Source: Paracoccaceae bacterium (GTDB taxonomy: Bacteria > Pseudomonadota > Alphaproteobacteria > Rhodobacterales > Rhodobacteraceae). Taken from it: a stretch of DNA of 64,000 nt. This document shows positions 1 through 8,550 of the stretch, one piece after another (the first letter of the stretch is position 1; every line of letters begins with the position of its first letter). Both the position numbers and the translations under genes were made by a program. The notes below the pieces were generated by a model. It saw only the letters and a list, made by a program, of their open reading frames with translations. It ran no database searches and had not been told where the DNA came from. The stretch is from assembly GCA_028284605.1 (NCBI GenBank), contig JANQRL010000059.1, positions 19,489 to 83,488 on the forward strand. Reading direction: 5' to 3'.

Positions 1-187
1 GGTTCGTCAGCACCACCCAGTCCTGAGGGTCGCCGAGCGAGCCGCCATAGCGATAGCGGGTGAAACCGTAGATCAGCCGGTCGAACCCGTATGCGGCCAT
101 CTGCTCGCAATGCATCCGCCAGAGATCCTCGACCGTCGGCGCGTTGGTCAGCGCCTCGAGATAGGGGATCAGGTCTCGGGCACTCAT
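1..187 (-). CDS. LuxR-family regulator, autoinducer-binding domain (partial)
   Basis: Only the first 62 codons are present; the gene runs off the left edge of the window. The visible N-terminus matches the start of autoinducer-binding domains of LuxR-type regulators common in Rhodobacterales: a helix ending in LWRMHCEQMAAYGFDR, then LIYGFTRYRYGGSLGDPQDW. The HTH half is outside the window, so DNA binding cannot be confirmed. The ATG overlaps the aroQ stop (ATGA, 184-187), so translation is probably coupled to aroQ. No luxI-like synthase is visible. The family normally senses N-acyl-homoserine lactones, but ligandless solo members are frequent; which applies here is unknown. Confidence 0.75.
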   Translation of the reverse strand, partial: MSARDLIPYLEALTNAPTVEDLWRMHCEQMAAYGFDRLIYGFTRYRYGGSLGDPQDWVVLTN

Positions 188-633
188 GCCGGGGTCGCTC
201 CGAGATGGGCCGCCATGGCGCGCAGGGCGAGGGGGTAGCCATCGGCCCCGAAGCCACAGATCTGGCCGAGCGCGACGGGCGCCACGAAGCTGCGGTGCCG
301 GAACGCCTCACGCGCGTGGATGTTGCTGAGGTGCAGCTCGATCACCGGCAGGTCGATGCCGGAGATCGCATCCATCAAGGCAATCGAGGTGTGGGTATAG
401 GCGCCGGCATTGAGGATCACGCCGTGATGGATGCCCAGGGCACCGTGCAGCGCATCGACCAACGCGCCCTCGGAATTGCTCTGCACGAACTCGACGCTAA
501 GCCCGAGCGTGGCGGCGCTGTCGTGGCAGAGCGCCTCGATATCGCCAAGCGTGGTGGTGCCGTAAACCTCTGGCTGGCGGCGGCCGAGCAGGTTGAGGTT
601 CGGGCCGTTGAGGATCAGGATCGAATGCGCCAT
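184..633 (-). CDS. aroQ: 3-dehydroquinate dehydratase, type II
   Basis: 149 aa, the usual size of type II dehydroquinases, which convert 3-dehydroquinate to 3-dehydroshikimate in the shikimate pathway (cytoplasmic dodecamer). The N-terminus carries the signature ILNGPNLNLLGRRQPEVYG, including the catalytic Tyr. The substrate-binding segment NSEGALVDALHGA and the catalytic His in ELHLSNIHARE follow in the expected order. The stop codon overlaps the start of the LuxR-type gene. Upstream, toward higher coordinates, lies a roughly 205-bp non-coding stretch with an AT-rich patch and a small dyad. Identification is secure. Confidence 0.97.
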   Translation of the reverse strand: MAHSILILNGPNLNLLGRRQPEVYGTTTLGDIEALCHDSAATLGLSVEFVQSNSEGALVDALHGALGIHHGVILNAGAYTHTSIALMDAISGIDLPVIELHLSNIHAREAFRHRSFVAPVALGQICGFGADGYPLALRAMAAHLGATPA

Positions 634-714
634 GGCCGATCGCTAGCGGGGTTGCGAGCGTCGGTCAAAGAATTTCTAAACGGAACAAGGCGCTGGCTAG
701 CGTATATTATTTAC

Positions 715-730
715 CATAATCTTCATTATG
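715..730. promoter_or_regulatory. Dyad CATAAT-N4-ATTATG upstream of aroQ
   Basis: Perfect 6-bp inverted arms (715-720 and 725-730) around CTTC, inside the only AT-rich patch (about 700-735) of the gap between aroQ and the DUF4214 gene. It could be an operator for aroQ-luxR or part of a promoter. No matching regulator is evident. The rest of 634-838 shows no other feature. Confidence 0.3.
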
Positions 731-838
731 CGATTACTCGACCGTTGGCGAGTCCCGAAGTTGTCGTGCTCTTCAGACACCCTTCTGCCTTAAAGCAGAC
801 ACCGTGAGGCATCGAGCACTCCCAAAGCCCTCATGTCT

Positions 839-2005
839 CTAAGCTATGGTTTCAAATTGGATGAGGTCGCCAACTTCGAACAAAGACCTGACGTCCGGTC
901 CGCTCTCTTGAGGCGTCGCGAACTCAACCGGCGTTACCGATCTTGGAGTGCCATCGAACGTGGTAAGCTGGACCGTGGCAAAGCTCAACTCATCGCTCTG
1001 CGGGTCATTGTCCGGAACAAGGACATCGCGCTTTTCAAGGATCCGAGCGACTTCATGTCTGGGCTTGAGCATTGGAACGGGCGCTTCAAACACTTCGGGT
1101 GGCGCTACGTCCCTGAGCGCATCGATATCTCCCTCCTCGACGCCATAATAGTCGAACAGGCTGAGCCCGCTCGAAACAGATTTCTGGAATAGCGATGGCT
1201 CGAAATCGAACAGATCAATGACGCTCTGCGGAACGCCCAATTCCTGCGACAGGATGAACGGCTCTGTCCTGGAGCTAGCGAGGGCAAGATACTCATCAAG
1301 ATACGGAAACACTTCATCAGCAGGTAGAACGGAGATTGCGTTGTCGTCCCATTGCGGCGCCAGCGCATTCTCATCATCCCGGTAATCGCCGCCTGATGTG
1401 AAGTTGGGCAGGTTCTGATTTACCAGATCGCGTACATAATCATCGATACGATCACCTTCCTGAAGCTCGTACTCCGGAGACGTGATGAAGAACGCGATCG
1501 TGTCGTTCCTGTCTATGGTTCCGTCATTCAGCAAACCGAGCCAGAAATCAAACCCTGCCTGGTCCGGAGCCCGGTTGAACTGGTTGAAGTACAAGTCCGT
1601 CAGGAATCGCTCATTGGTCGTGCCGGGAGGGTAGAGCGCCTGGTACTCAGAAGATGCGGAAAAGTAGAAACCAAGAATGTCGGCAACGTCGTCTTCGACC
1701 GCGTTGTCGTTGTCACGCAAGTCACGAAACGCATTGATCCAGAAATCGAAGCCGAGCAGGTCTGGCTCGCGCCCGAAAACCGTGTCGTAGGCCTTTACCA
1801 GGACCCGGATTTCACCCATGAGCGTCAGAGCCGGATTGGCGGCATTCTCCGAGTCGAGAAGGTACTGCTGGAAGTCGGCCTCTGTTGCAATCGTACTCCC
1901 GCTGACCACGAAGTCGGGCAAGTCGAGAAGCCCGTTATCGAAATCCAGTGAGAATCCCGTCCCATTCTCCAATACGCGGTCGCCAGTATCGTTCGATCTC
2001 GTCAT
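839..2005 (-). CDS. DUF4214 domain-containing protein
   Basis: 388 aa from the ATG at 2005. It holds at least two repeats of the DUF4214 type, around residues 60-175: VFGREPDLLGFDFWINAF and then FNRAPDQAGFDFWLGLLNDG, each followed by a helix ending in a SSEYQ/SPEYE-like motif. DUF4214 is common in secreted calcium-rich and S-layer or RTX-associated proteins of Rhodobacterales, but its role is not established. The C-terminal half is acidic with no recognised domain. No signal peptide is visible, so export, if any, would be of type I or unconventional. GC content is visibly lower than in neighbours, suggesting later acquisition. The open frame continues upstream to 2584 but runs into hypF, so the start at 2005 is preferred although its ribosome site is weak. 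Confidence 0.75.
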   Translation of the reverse strand: MTRSNDTGDRVLENGTGFSLDFDNGLLDLPDFVVSGSTIATEADFQQYLLDSENAANPALTLMGEIRVLVKAYDTVFGREPDLLGFDFWINAFRDLRDNDNAVEDDVADILGFYFSASSEYQALYPPGTTNERFLTDLYFNQFNRAPDQAGFDFWLGLLNDGTIDRNDTIAFFITSPEYELQEGDRIDDYVRDLVNQNLPNFTSGGDYRDDENALAPQWDDNAISVLPADEVFPYLDEYLALASSRTEPFILSQELGVPQSVIDLFDFEPSLFQKSVSSGLSLFDYYGVEEGDIDALRDVAPPEVFEAPVPMLKPRHEVARILEKRDVLVPDNDPQSDELSFATVQLTTFDGTPRSVTPVEFATPQESGPDVRSLFEVGDLIQFETIA

Positions 2006-2279
2006 GGCTTGGAAGATGAACAGAGCTTCTTCGTGCGATAGTGGTATGGGCCGTGATCCTGATGTAGTCCACAAGGGAACAACCTTATGGTGCTTACCAC
2101 AACTATACGACGAACACAAGACAACGTGGCTGTATGCTTGGCTCAGGTTTCCTATTTGGATCAAAGCGTTTGCGCGGATCGGATCCCGACGAGCGGTGGC
2201 CTGGGCGCGACCTTTGGCTGTCCCTAGGCTTGCGTGTGATGACTGCCGATCAGCCGCCGTTTCAGGCCCAACCCATGCC

Positions 2280-4502
2280 ATGCCCCGGGAACTGACGATT
2301 ACCGGCCAGGTCCAGGGCGTGGGCTTTCGGCCTCTGGTCTGGCGCATCGCCCGGGCGCAGGGCCTGAGCGGCGATGTCCGCAATACCGCCGACGGCGTGG
2401 CGATCCGGCTCGATGTCGCGGATACGGCCCCGTTCCTCGCTGCCCTGCGCCGCGCCCTGCCGCCGCTGGCGCGGATCGATGCCGTGACGGAGCGCGCGCT
2501 GGACCGGCTCGACGCGGGGGACTTCACCATCCTGCCCAGCACCGGCGGCGCGATCCGCACCGCCGTCACCCCGGACCAGGCCACCTGCCCCGACTGCCTC
2601 GCCGAGATTTTCGATCCGACCCAGCGGCGCCAGGGCTATGCCTTCACCAATTGTACCAATTGCGGGCCGCGGTTCTCGATCATCACCGGGCTTCCCTATG
2701 ATCGGCCGCGCACGGCGATGGCCGCGTTTTCGCTCTGCGCCGACTGCCAGGCGGAATACGACGATCCGGCCGACCGTCGCTTCCACGCCCAGCCGCTCTG
2801 TTGCCCGGCCTGCGGGCCGCAGCTTTCACTGGAGCCGGGCACAGGCGGCGATCCGATAGCCGAGACCGCCGCCCGCCTCAAGGCCGGCGAGATCGTCGCG
2901 ATCAAGGGCATCGGCGGGTTTCACCTCGCCGTGGATGCCCTCAACCCCGACGCAATCGCCCGGCTTCGGACCCGCAAACGACGCCCGACGAAGCCCCTGG
3001 CTGTCATGGGCACGCGCCCGATGGTCGCGGCCCATTCCGAACTCACGGCCGAAGCCGAGGCGCTCCTGACCTCCGGCGCCGCCCCCATCGTGCTTCTGCC
3101 CGACGGGCCCGCCCCCCTGCCCGATCTCCTCGCTCCCGACCAGCACCAGACCGGCTGGATGCTGCCCTATACCCCGCTCCACCACCTGTTGCTGGACGCC
3201 TTTGGCGGGCCCCTGGTAATGACCTCGGCGAACCTGTCGGGCCAGCCCCAGGTGATCGGCAATGACGAGGCGCGCGAAAGCCTCGCCGGCATCGCCGACG
3301 CGATCCTCCTCCATGACCGCGCCATCACCCGCCGCCTCGACGACAGCGTGATCCGCCTCACCAAGGCCGGGCCCCTGCCGTTCCGCCACGCCAGAGGCCG
3401 CGCGCCGGAGGCCTTCGCCCTCCCGGAAGGCTTCGACGACGTGCCCGACATCCTCGCCCTCGGCGGGGAGCTGAAATCGGCGATCTGCCTGATCACCGGC
3501 GGCCGCGCGATGCTCTCCCAGCATCTCGGCGACCTCGACACTCTCGCGACCTACGAGGCGTTCCAGCAGGCAATCGCCGATTACACCGACCTCATGGACC
3601 ACCACCCCGTCGCCCTGGCCTGCGACGCCCATCCCGATTTCCGCGCCACCGCCCATGCCCGCGAAATCGGCGGTGAAAGGCCGGTGATCGAGGTGCAGCA
3701 TCACCACGCCCATCTCGCCGCCTGCCTTGCCGATGCCGACTGGCCGCGCGACGGCGGCAGAGTGGCCGGGATCGTGCTCGACGGGCTCGGCCTCGGACCG
3801 GACGGGACGATCTGGGGGGGCGAGTTGCTCCTCGGCGATTACCGGGACGCCACCCGTCTCGCCCATCTCAAACCGGTGCCGCTCTTCGGGGGCGATGCCG
3901 CCCAGCGGGAACCCTGGCGGGTGCTCGCCGCCCATCTCGACGCCGCAGGGCTCGACGCCGAAGCCGACCGCCTCTTCCCCGACAAGCCCCTGGCCCTGCT
4001 CCGCCGGAGCCAAGCCCCTCTCACCTCCTCCATGGGCCGGCTCTTCGATGCGGTGGCCTGCCTCCTTGGGCTCGCCCCGGAGCGTCAAAGCTTCGAGGGC
4101 GAGGCGGCGATGGCCCTCGAAGCCGCCGCCGCGCCGCATCTCGAGGTCGCGCTGGCCGCGCCGGATCGGTTCCCCGCCGCGGGCGGCGGGTTCGATCCGG
4201 GGCCGTTCCTCGCCGAACTGATGACGGTCCGGGATGCCGATCCGGGCCCCCTCGCCGCCCGTTTCCATGCCGCTGTCGCCCGCACGTTCTGCGCCGCCGC
4301 CCGGGCCGAGGTCGAGGCCGGCCGGGCCGCCGCTGTGGCGCTGACCGGAGGCTGTTTTCAGAACGCCGTGCTGCTCGACGCCTGCATGGCGGAACTCGAC
4401 GGCCTGCCCGTCCTGCACCACGCGCGGGTACCGCCGAACGATGGCAGCCTCGCCCTCGGCCAGGCGCTTGTCGCGGCGGCGCGACTGCCGGAGGACCACT
4501 GA
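2280..4502 (+). CDS. hypF: Carbamoyltransferase HypF
   Basis: 740 aa, the family's usual length. HypF makes carbamoyl-adenylate from carbamoyl phosphate and hands the carbamoyl group to the HypE C-terminal Cys, the source of the CN ligands of [NiFe] hydrogenase. Domains in order: acylphosphatase (1-90, [16 protein letters not shown]), two zinc-finger-like CxxC pairs (CPDC/CTNC and CADC/CPAC, about 100-180), YrdC-like domain (about 190-370, with [11 protein letters not shown]), then a Kae1-like domain ([25 protein letters not shown]). The start at 2280 puts the acylphosphatase motif at the very N-terminus; the upstream open frame to 1818 has no family match. First gene of the hypFABCDE cluster. 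Confidence 0.96.
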   Translation: MPRELTITGQVQGVGFRPLVWRIARAQGLSGDVRNTADGVAIRLDVADTAPFLAALRRALPPLARIDAVTERALDRLDAGDFTILPSTGGAIRTAVTPDQATCPDCLAEIFDPTQRRQGYAFTNCTNCGPRFSIITGLPYDRPRTAMAAFSLCADCQAEYDDPADRRFHAQPLCCPACGPQLSLEPGTGGDPIAETAARLKAGEIVAIKGIGGFHLAVDALNPDAIARLRTRKRRPTKPLAVMGTRPMVAAHSELTAEAEALLTSGAAPIVLLPDGPAPLPDLLAPDQHQTGWMLPYTPLHHLLLDAFGGPLVMTSANLSGQPQVIGNDEARESLAGIADAILLHDRAITRRLDDSVIRLTKAGPLPFRHARGRAPEAFALPEGFDDVPDILALGGELKSAICLITGGRAMLSQHLGDLDTLATYEAFQQAIADYTDLMDHHPVALACDAHPDFRATAHAREIGGERPVIEVQHHHAHLAACLADADWPRDGGRVAGIVLDGLGLGPDGTIWGGELLLGDYRDATRLAHLKPVPLFGGDAAQREPWRVLAAHLDAAGLDAEADRLFPDKPLALLRRSQAPLTSSMGRLFDAVACLLGLAPERQSFEGEAAMALEAAAAPHLEVALAAPDRFPAAGGGFDPGPFLAELMTVRDADPGPLAARFHAAVARTFCAAARAEVEAGRAAAVALTGGCFQNAVLLDACMAELDGLPVLHHARVPPNDGSLALGQALVAAARLPEDH

Positions 4503-4569
4503 TCCGGCGAAAGGTGGAGTGCGGAACGCGGAGCGGCTAGAGTGGCGACAGCCGATGGGGAGACCAGCC

Positions 4570-4911
4570 ATGCACGAGATGTCGATCTGCGAGGGGATCC
4601 GCGGTACGATCGAGGCGGCGATCGCCGGCGAGCAGGTCTCGGCGGTCAAGGCGGTAAGGCTCGAAATCGGCCGTTTCGCCAGCGTCGAGAAATCGGCGCT
4701 TGAGTTCGCTTTCGACATCGTGATGCGCGGCACCCCCGCCGAGGGCGCGCGACTTGAGATCGTCGATCTGCCCGGCCGGGCGATGTGCTACGATTGCGGC
4801 ACGCCAAAGGACCTCGAGGCACGGCTCGCCCCCTGCCCCGATTGCGGCGGCACAAGGCTGATGCCGATTTCCGGCGACGAGTTGAGGATCAGGGATCTGG
4901 AGGTGATCTGA
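4570..4911 (+). CDS. hypA: Hydrogenase nickel incorporation protein HypA
   Basis: 113 aa, the standard length. HypA is the nickel metallochaperone that acts with HypB to load Ni into the hydrogenase large subunit. The N-terminal MHEMS supplies the amino group and His2 that bind Ni. A four-Cys zinc site is visible as CYDC (about 75-78) and CPDC (about 95-98). A ribosome site (ggggag) precedes the ATG. The longer open frame upstream lacks homology and is rejected. One base separates its stop from hypB. Confidence 0.96.
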   Translation: MHEMSICEGIRGTIEAAIAGEQVSAVKAVRLEIGRFASVEKSALEFAFDIVMRGTPAEGARLEIVDLPGRAMCYDCGTPKDLEARLAPCPDCGGTRLMPISGDELRIRDLEVI

Positions 4912-4912
4912 G

Positions 4913-5695
4913 ATGTGTAACGTCTGCGGCTGCGGAACCGGGAGTGTCGAGGGACATTCCCACGACACCGGCGACCTGCATTTCGGCCATGGACCCGCCG
5001 GCACCGAGGTGCCGGGCATGAGCCAGACCCGGCTGATCGAGATCGAGACCGATATCCTGGCGAAGAATGACCGCTATGCGGCCGAGAACCGCGCGAACCT
5101 CAATGCGCTCGACACCTTTGCCGTGAACCTCGTCTCATCGCCCGGCTCCGGCAAGACGGCGCTGCTCTGCGCCACCATTGCCGCCCTTGACCTGCCGCTC
5201 GCGGTGATCGAGGGCGATCAGCAGACCGCCAACGATGCCGAGCGCATCCGCGCCACCGGCGCGCCGGCGGTCCAGGTCAATACCGGCAAGGGCTGTCATC
5301 TCGACGCGCATATGGTCGGCCATGCAATTGAGCACCTGAACCTGGCTCCGCAGAGCCTTCTTTTCATTGAAAATGTCGGCAACCTGGTCTGCCCGGCCGG
5401 GTTCGACCTCGGCGAGGATTGCAAGGTCGCGATCCTGAGCGTCACGGAAGGCGAGGACAAGCCGCTGAAATACCCCGACATCTTCACCGCCGCGCGGCTC
5501 GCGATCCTGAACAAGGTCGATCTCGCGCCCCATTGCGACGTCGATCTCGACCTCTACGAGGCCAATCTGCGCCGGGTGAACCCCAGCATCGAGATCCTGC
5601 GGCTGTCGGCCCGCACCGGTGCCGGGCTCGACGCCTGGATCGACTGGCTCCGGGCGGAGCTTGCCGCCAAGACCGCGCGGCCGGCGGCGGAGTGA
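4913..5695 (+). CDS. hypB: Hydrogenase nickel incorporation GTPase HypB
   Basis: 260 aa. This SIMIBI-class GTPase drives Ni delivery with HypA. The N-terminal MCNVCGCG is the high-affinity metal motif. It is followed by a short linker with only a few scattered His (HSHD, HFGHG), not the long poly-His tract of Ni-storing homologues. The GTPase core has the P-loop [11 protein letters not shown] (about 75-85), the metal-binding CHLDAH segment, and NKVD as the G4 motif. It lies between hypA and hypC on the same strand. Confidence 0.96.
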   Translation: MCNVCGCGTGSVEGHSHDTGDLHFGHGPAGTEVPGMSQTRLIEIETDILAKNDRYAAENRANLNALDTFAVNLVSSPGSGKTALLCATIAALDLPLAVIEGDQQTANDAERIRATGAPAVQVNTGKGCHLDAHMVGHAIEHLNLAPQSLLFIENVGNLVCPAGFDLGEDCKVAILSVTEGEDKPLKYPDIFTAARLAILNKVDLAPHCDVDLDLYEANLRRVNPSIEILRLSARTGAGLDAWIDWLRAELAAKTARPAAE

Positions 5696-5736
5696 CACGG
5701 TGAGCCGCCCTGCCCGCCCAGTCCGGAACATCTGAC

Positions 5737-6030
5737 ATGTGCCTCGGCATCCCCGGCCGGATCGTGGCGATCACCGACGCGGACCGGCAGCTCGCGTTGG
5801 CCGAGATCTCCGGCGTCCGGCGCGAGGTCAACGTCGCCTGCATCGCCGGGGACGGCCCGCTCGACGCGCTGAGCGGGGAATGGGCGCTGATCCATGTCGG
5901 CTTCGCCATGGCCCTGATCGACGCCCATGAGGCGGCGAAGACCCTTCAGGCGCTGGAGGCGCTCGGCGAGGCGGCCGAGGAACTCGATGCCATCGCGGCG
6001 GGTCGTGCGGCCCTGGAGGACGAGCGATGA
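5737..6030 (+). CDS. hypC: Hydrogenase assembly chaperone HypC
   Basis: 97 aa. The invariant MCLGIPG start provides Cys2, which carries the Fe(CN)2CO precursor and contacts the large subunit. The OB-fold segment continues with AEISGVRREVNVACI and WALIHVGFAMALID. The C-terminus has an Ala/Glu-rich helix. It overlaps hypD by four bases (ATGA at 6027), implying translational coupling with its complex partner. Confidence 0.95.
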   Translation: MCLGIPGRIVAITDADRQLALAEISGVRREVNVACIAGDGPLDALSGEWALIHVGFAMALIDAHEAAKTLQALEALGEAAEELDAIAAGRAALEDER

Positions 6031-7166
6031 AGTATGTCGAGGAATTCCGCGATCCGAAGGCCGCGAAGGCGCTGCTCGCCGCCATCGCCCGCCGGATCGA
6101 CGCCCTCGGCGCCACGGTCGAACACCCGATCCGGATCATGGAGATCTGCGGCGGCCATACCCATGCGATCTTTCGCTACGGGCTCGACAAGCTGACCCCG
6201 CCGGGGCTCGATTTCATCCACGGGCCCGGTTGCCCGGTCTGTGTCCTGCCGATGGCGCGGGTCGACGAGTGTATCGAGATCGCCCGGCGCCCGGAGGTCA
6301 TCTTCACCACCTTCGGCGACGCGATGCGGGTGCCGGGCACACAAGGCTCGCTGATCGAGGCCAAGGCCGCCGGCGCCGATATCCGCATGGTCTATTCGCC
6401 GCTCGACGCCCTCGACCTGGCGCGCCGCAACCCGCACCGGGAGGTGGTGTTCTTCGGTCTCGGCTTTGAGACCACGACACCCTCCACGGCGCTGTCGATC
6501 CTCCAGGCAAATCGCGAAACCCTCCGCAATTTCAGCGTCTTCTGCAATCACATCACGGTGCCGCCACCGATTCGGGCCCTGCTCGACGACCCCCATATGC
6601 GGCTCGACGGCTTCGTGGGCCCGGGCCATGTCTCGATGGTCATCGGCACGAAGCCATACGGGTTCATCGCCCGGGACTACGGCAAGCCCATCGTGGTGGC
6701 CGGGTTCGAGCCGGTCGATCTGCTACAGGCGGTTCTGATGGTGCTCGACCAGATCGTCGAGGGCCGCGCCGAGGTCGAAAACCAGTACGCCCGCGTGGTG
6801 CCGGAGGAGGGTAACCCGGTCAGCCTCGCCGCCATCGCGCGGGTTTACGAGCCCCGACCCACCTTCGAGTGGCGCGGGCTCGGCGAGATCGAAGAAAGCG
6901 GGCTGCGCATCCGCCCGGCCTTCGCCGCCCATGACGCCGAGGTGAAATTCGCGATCGGCTACGGAGCGGCGCGACCCGCGGCGGAGCCCGAGGGCTGCGC
7001 CTGCGGTGCGGTGATGGCGGGCCGGTCCAGGCCCACCGATTGCGCCCAATTCGCCACCGGCTGCACGCCGGAGATGCCGCTCGGCGCGCTCATGGTTTCC
7101 TCCGAGGGCGCCTGCGCGGCCTATTATCAGTATGGCGGGCATCGCGCCCTGGAGCGGGCGGAATGA
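6027..7166 (+). CDS. hypD: Hydrogenase formation protein HypD
   Basis: 379 aa. HypD is a [4Fe-4S] scaffold on which, with HypC, the Fe(CN)2CO unit is assembled. Visible signatures are MEICGGHTHAIFRYG, the thiol pair in HGPGCPVCVLP (about 68-78), GFETTTPSTA, and the C-terminal cluster-ligand cysteines in CACGAVMAG, DCAQFATGCTPE and EGACAAYYQYG. Four-base overlaps at both ends (hypC and hypE) place it in a single mRNA. Confidence 0.96.
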   Translation: MKYVEEFRDPKAAKALLAAIARRIDALGATVEHPIRIMEICGGHTHAIFRYGLDKLTPPGLDFIHGPGCPVCVLPMARVDECIEIARRPEVIFTTFGDAMRVPGTQGSLIEAKAAGADIRMVYSPLDALDLARRNPHREVVFFGLGFETTTPSTALSILQANRETLRNFSVFCNHITVPPPIRALLDDPHMRLDGFVGPGHVSMVIGTKPYGFIARDYGKPIVVAGFEPVDLLQAVLMVLDQIVEGRAEVENQYARVVPEEGNPVSLAAIARVYEPRPTFEWRGLGEIEESGLRIRPAFAAHDAEVKFAIGYGAARPAAEPEGCACGAVMAGRSRPTDCAQFATGCTPEMPLGALMVSSEGACAAYYQYGGHRALERAE

Positions 7167-8191
7167 ACGCGCCGCAGCGCGCGGAGCGGATCACCCTGTC
7201 CCATGGTGGCGGCGGCAAGGCGATGCGCGATCTGATCGACACCGTCTTCGCCGGTGCCTTCGCGGCGCAGACCGAGGAGGATCAGGCCCGGCTTTCGGCG
7301 GCGGCCCTGGCCGAGCCCGGCGCGACATTGGCCTTCACCACTGACAGTTTCGTGGTCGATCCGATCGAGTTTCGCGGCGGCGATATCGGCACCTTGGCGG
7401 TCTGCGGGACGGTGAACGACCTGGCGGTGGGCGGGGCGCGCCCGCTCTGGCTCTCGGCGGCGTTCATCCTCGAAGAGGGTCTCGAGATTGCGGTGCTGCG
7501 GCGGATCGTGGCCTCGATGCGACGCGCGGCGGAGCGCGCCGGCATCCGGATCGTGACCGGCGACACCAAGGTCGTGACGCGGGGCGCGGCGGACAAGGTC
7601 TTTGTCACCACGTCGGGGGTTGGCGTCATTCCGCCGGGACGTGGACTCTCGGCGCGCGCGATCCGGCCGGGCGATGCGGCGCTGGTGAACGGGCCCCTGG
7701 GCCTCCATGGCGCGGCGATCCTCGGCGCGCGCGGGGAGATGGCGCTCTCGTCCGACATCCGCTCCGATTGCCGGCCGCTGGGCGGGGTGATGGCGGCGCT
7801 CATGGAGGCCGCGCCCGGGCTGCGGGCGGCGCGGGACGCGACCCGGGGCGGGCTCGCCGCGGCGCTCAACGAGATGGCGGAGGCGGCGGGGGTGAGCGTG
7901 CGGCTCGAGGAGGCGGCCCTGCCGCTCTCGGCGGAGGTGCGCGGCATGTGCGAAATCCTCGGCCTCGATCCGCTCTATCTGGCCAATGAGGGCACGCTGG
8001 TGGCCTTCGTTCCCGAGGCCGAGGCGGAGCCGGCCTTGGCGGCCCTGCATGCCCTGCCCGAGGGGCGCAACGCAGCGATCATCGGCCGCGCTGTGGACCG
8101 GCGGACGGTGCCGGTCTACATGGCGACGACATTTGGCGGCGAGCGGATCGTCGACATGCTTGTGGGGGAGCAATTGCCGCGGATCTGCTAG
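7163..8191 (+). CDS. hypE: Hydrogenase maturation protein HypE
   Basis: 342 aa from the ATG overlapping the hypD stop (ATGA, 7163-7166). HypE dehydrates the C-terminal thiocarboxamide to a thiocyanate, donating CN to the HypCD iron. Family features are SHGGGGKAMRDLI at the N-terminus, the ATP-binding TDSFVVDP and GTVNDLAVGGA segments, DATRGGLAAALNEMA, and the diagnostic C-terminal PRIC ending in the reactive Cys. It is the last gene of the cluster; the paired palindromes just downstream may terminate the transcript. Confidence 0.97.
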   Translation: MNAPQRAERITLSHGGGGKAMRDLIDTVFAGAFAAQTEEDQARLSAAALAEPGATLAFTTDSFVVDPIEFRGGDIGTLAVCGTVNDLAVGGARPLWLSAAFILEEGLEIAVLRRIVASMRRAAERAGIRIVTGDTKVVTRGAADKVFVTTSGVGVIPPGRGLSARAIRPGDAALVNGPLGLHGAAILGARGEMALSSDIRSDCRPLGGVMAALMEAAPGLRAARDATRGGLAAALNEMAEAAGVSVRLEEAALPLSAEVRGMCEILGLDPLYLANEGTLVAFVPEAEAEPALAALHALPEGRNAAIIGRAVDRRTVPVYMATTFGGERIVDMLVGEQLPRIC

Positions 8192-8229
8192 GCCGGTGCG
8201 GGATCGCGCAGGGGCAGAGGCGCGGCGCG

Positions 8230-8274
8230 GTCAGACCCTTCGAAGGGTCTGACGAAACTCTTCGAAGAGTTTCG
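8230..8274. repeat. Paired palindromes centred on TTCGAA, copy 1
   Basis: Two abutting perfect palindromes: 24 bp (8230-8253, core ACCCTTCGAAGGGT) and 22 bp (8253-8274, core ACTCTTCGAAGAGT). As RNA each forms a stable hairpin in either orientation. They lie 38 bp after the hypE stop, in the tail-to-tail gap with the doeA-like gene. The same type of element recurs at 22714, 32839, 54524 and 63855. Probable bidirectional terminator or intergenic repeat. Confidence 0.7.
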
Positions 8275-8331
8275 GTCCGGTCCCGGGCGCGGGTCCTTCC
8301 GTTCCTGGCGCCGCCGTCCTGTTCCCGGCGA

Positions 8332-8400
8332 GTCAGACCCTTCCAAGGCTCTGGCAAAACTCTTGGAAGAGTTTTGCCCCCCGGAGTACATCCGAAAGGC
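8332..8400. repeat. Paired palindromes, copy 2, with CCCCCGGAGTA tail
   Basis: A degenerate palindrome (8332-8353, centred on CCTTCCAAGG) is followed by a near-perfect one (8354-8377): arms of 11 bp matching the AAAACTCTT/AAGAGTTTT family but with GG at the centre. It runs directly into CCCCCGGAGTA (from about 8377), an element also found reversed at 42040-42065 and 30931-30958. The rest of 8192-8550 contains no convincing gene. Confidence 0.6.
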
Positions 8401-8550
8401 GCCTGCCCTTCCCTCGCATCCGCACCGGGCGATCTCGGCGCCGTCGGAACCGAAGACTGCCGATCCCACCGGGCAACCCGCCCCGAAGATCGCCTATCGC
8501 CGCCAGCCAGCACAGGGGAATGGCCCGAACCGCTGTGCCGGAGGCGGTGG

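Noticed and set aside
1818..2279. N-terminal extension of the hypF frame
   Set aside because: It overlaps the divergent DUF4214 gene and has no HypF homology; the acylphosphatase domain starts directly at 2280.
2006..2584. N-terminal extension of the DUF4214 frame
   Set aside because: It is antisense to the start of hypF and its Arg/Ala-rich composition is that of a shadow frame.
2826..4733. 635-codon open frame antisense to hypF
   Set aside because: High GC makes long antisense frames common; composition is His/Gly/Glu-rich without domains, while the plus strand has a full HypF.
8230..8377. CRISPR-like array
   Set aside because: The repeated units are palindromes of differing sequence without regular spacers, and no cas genes are present.
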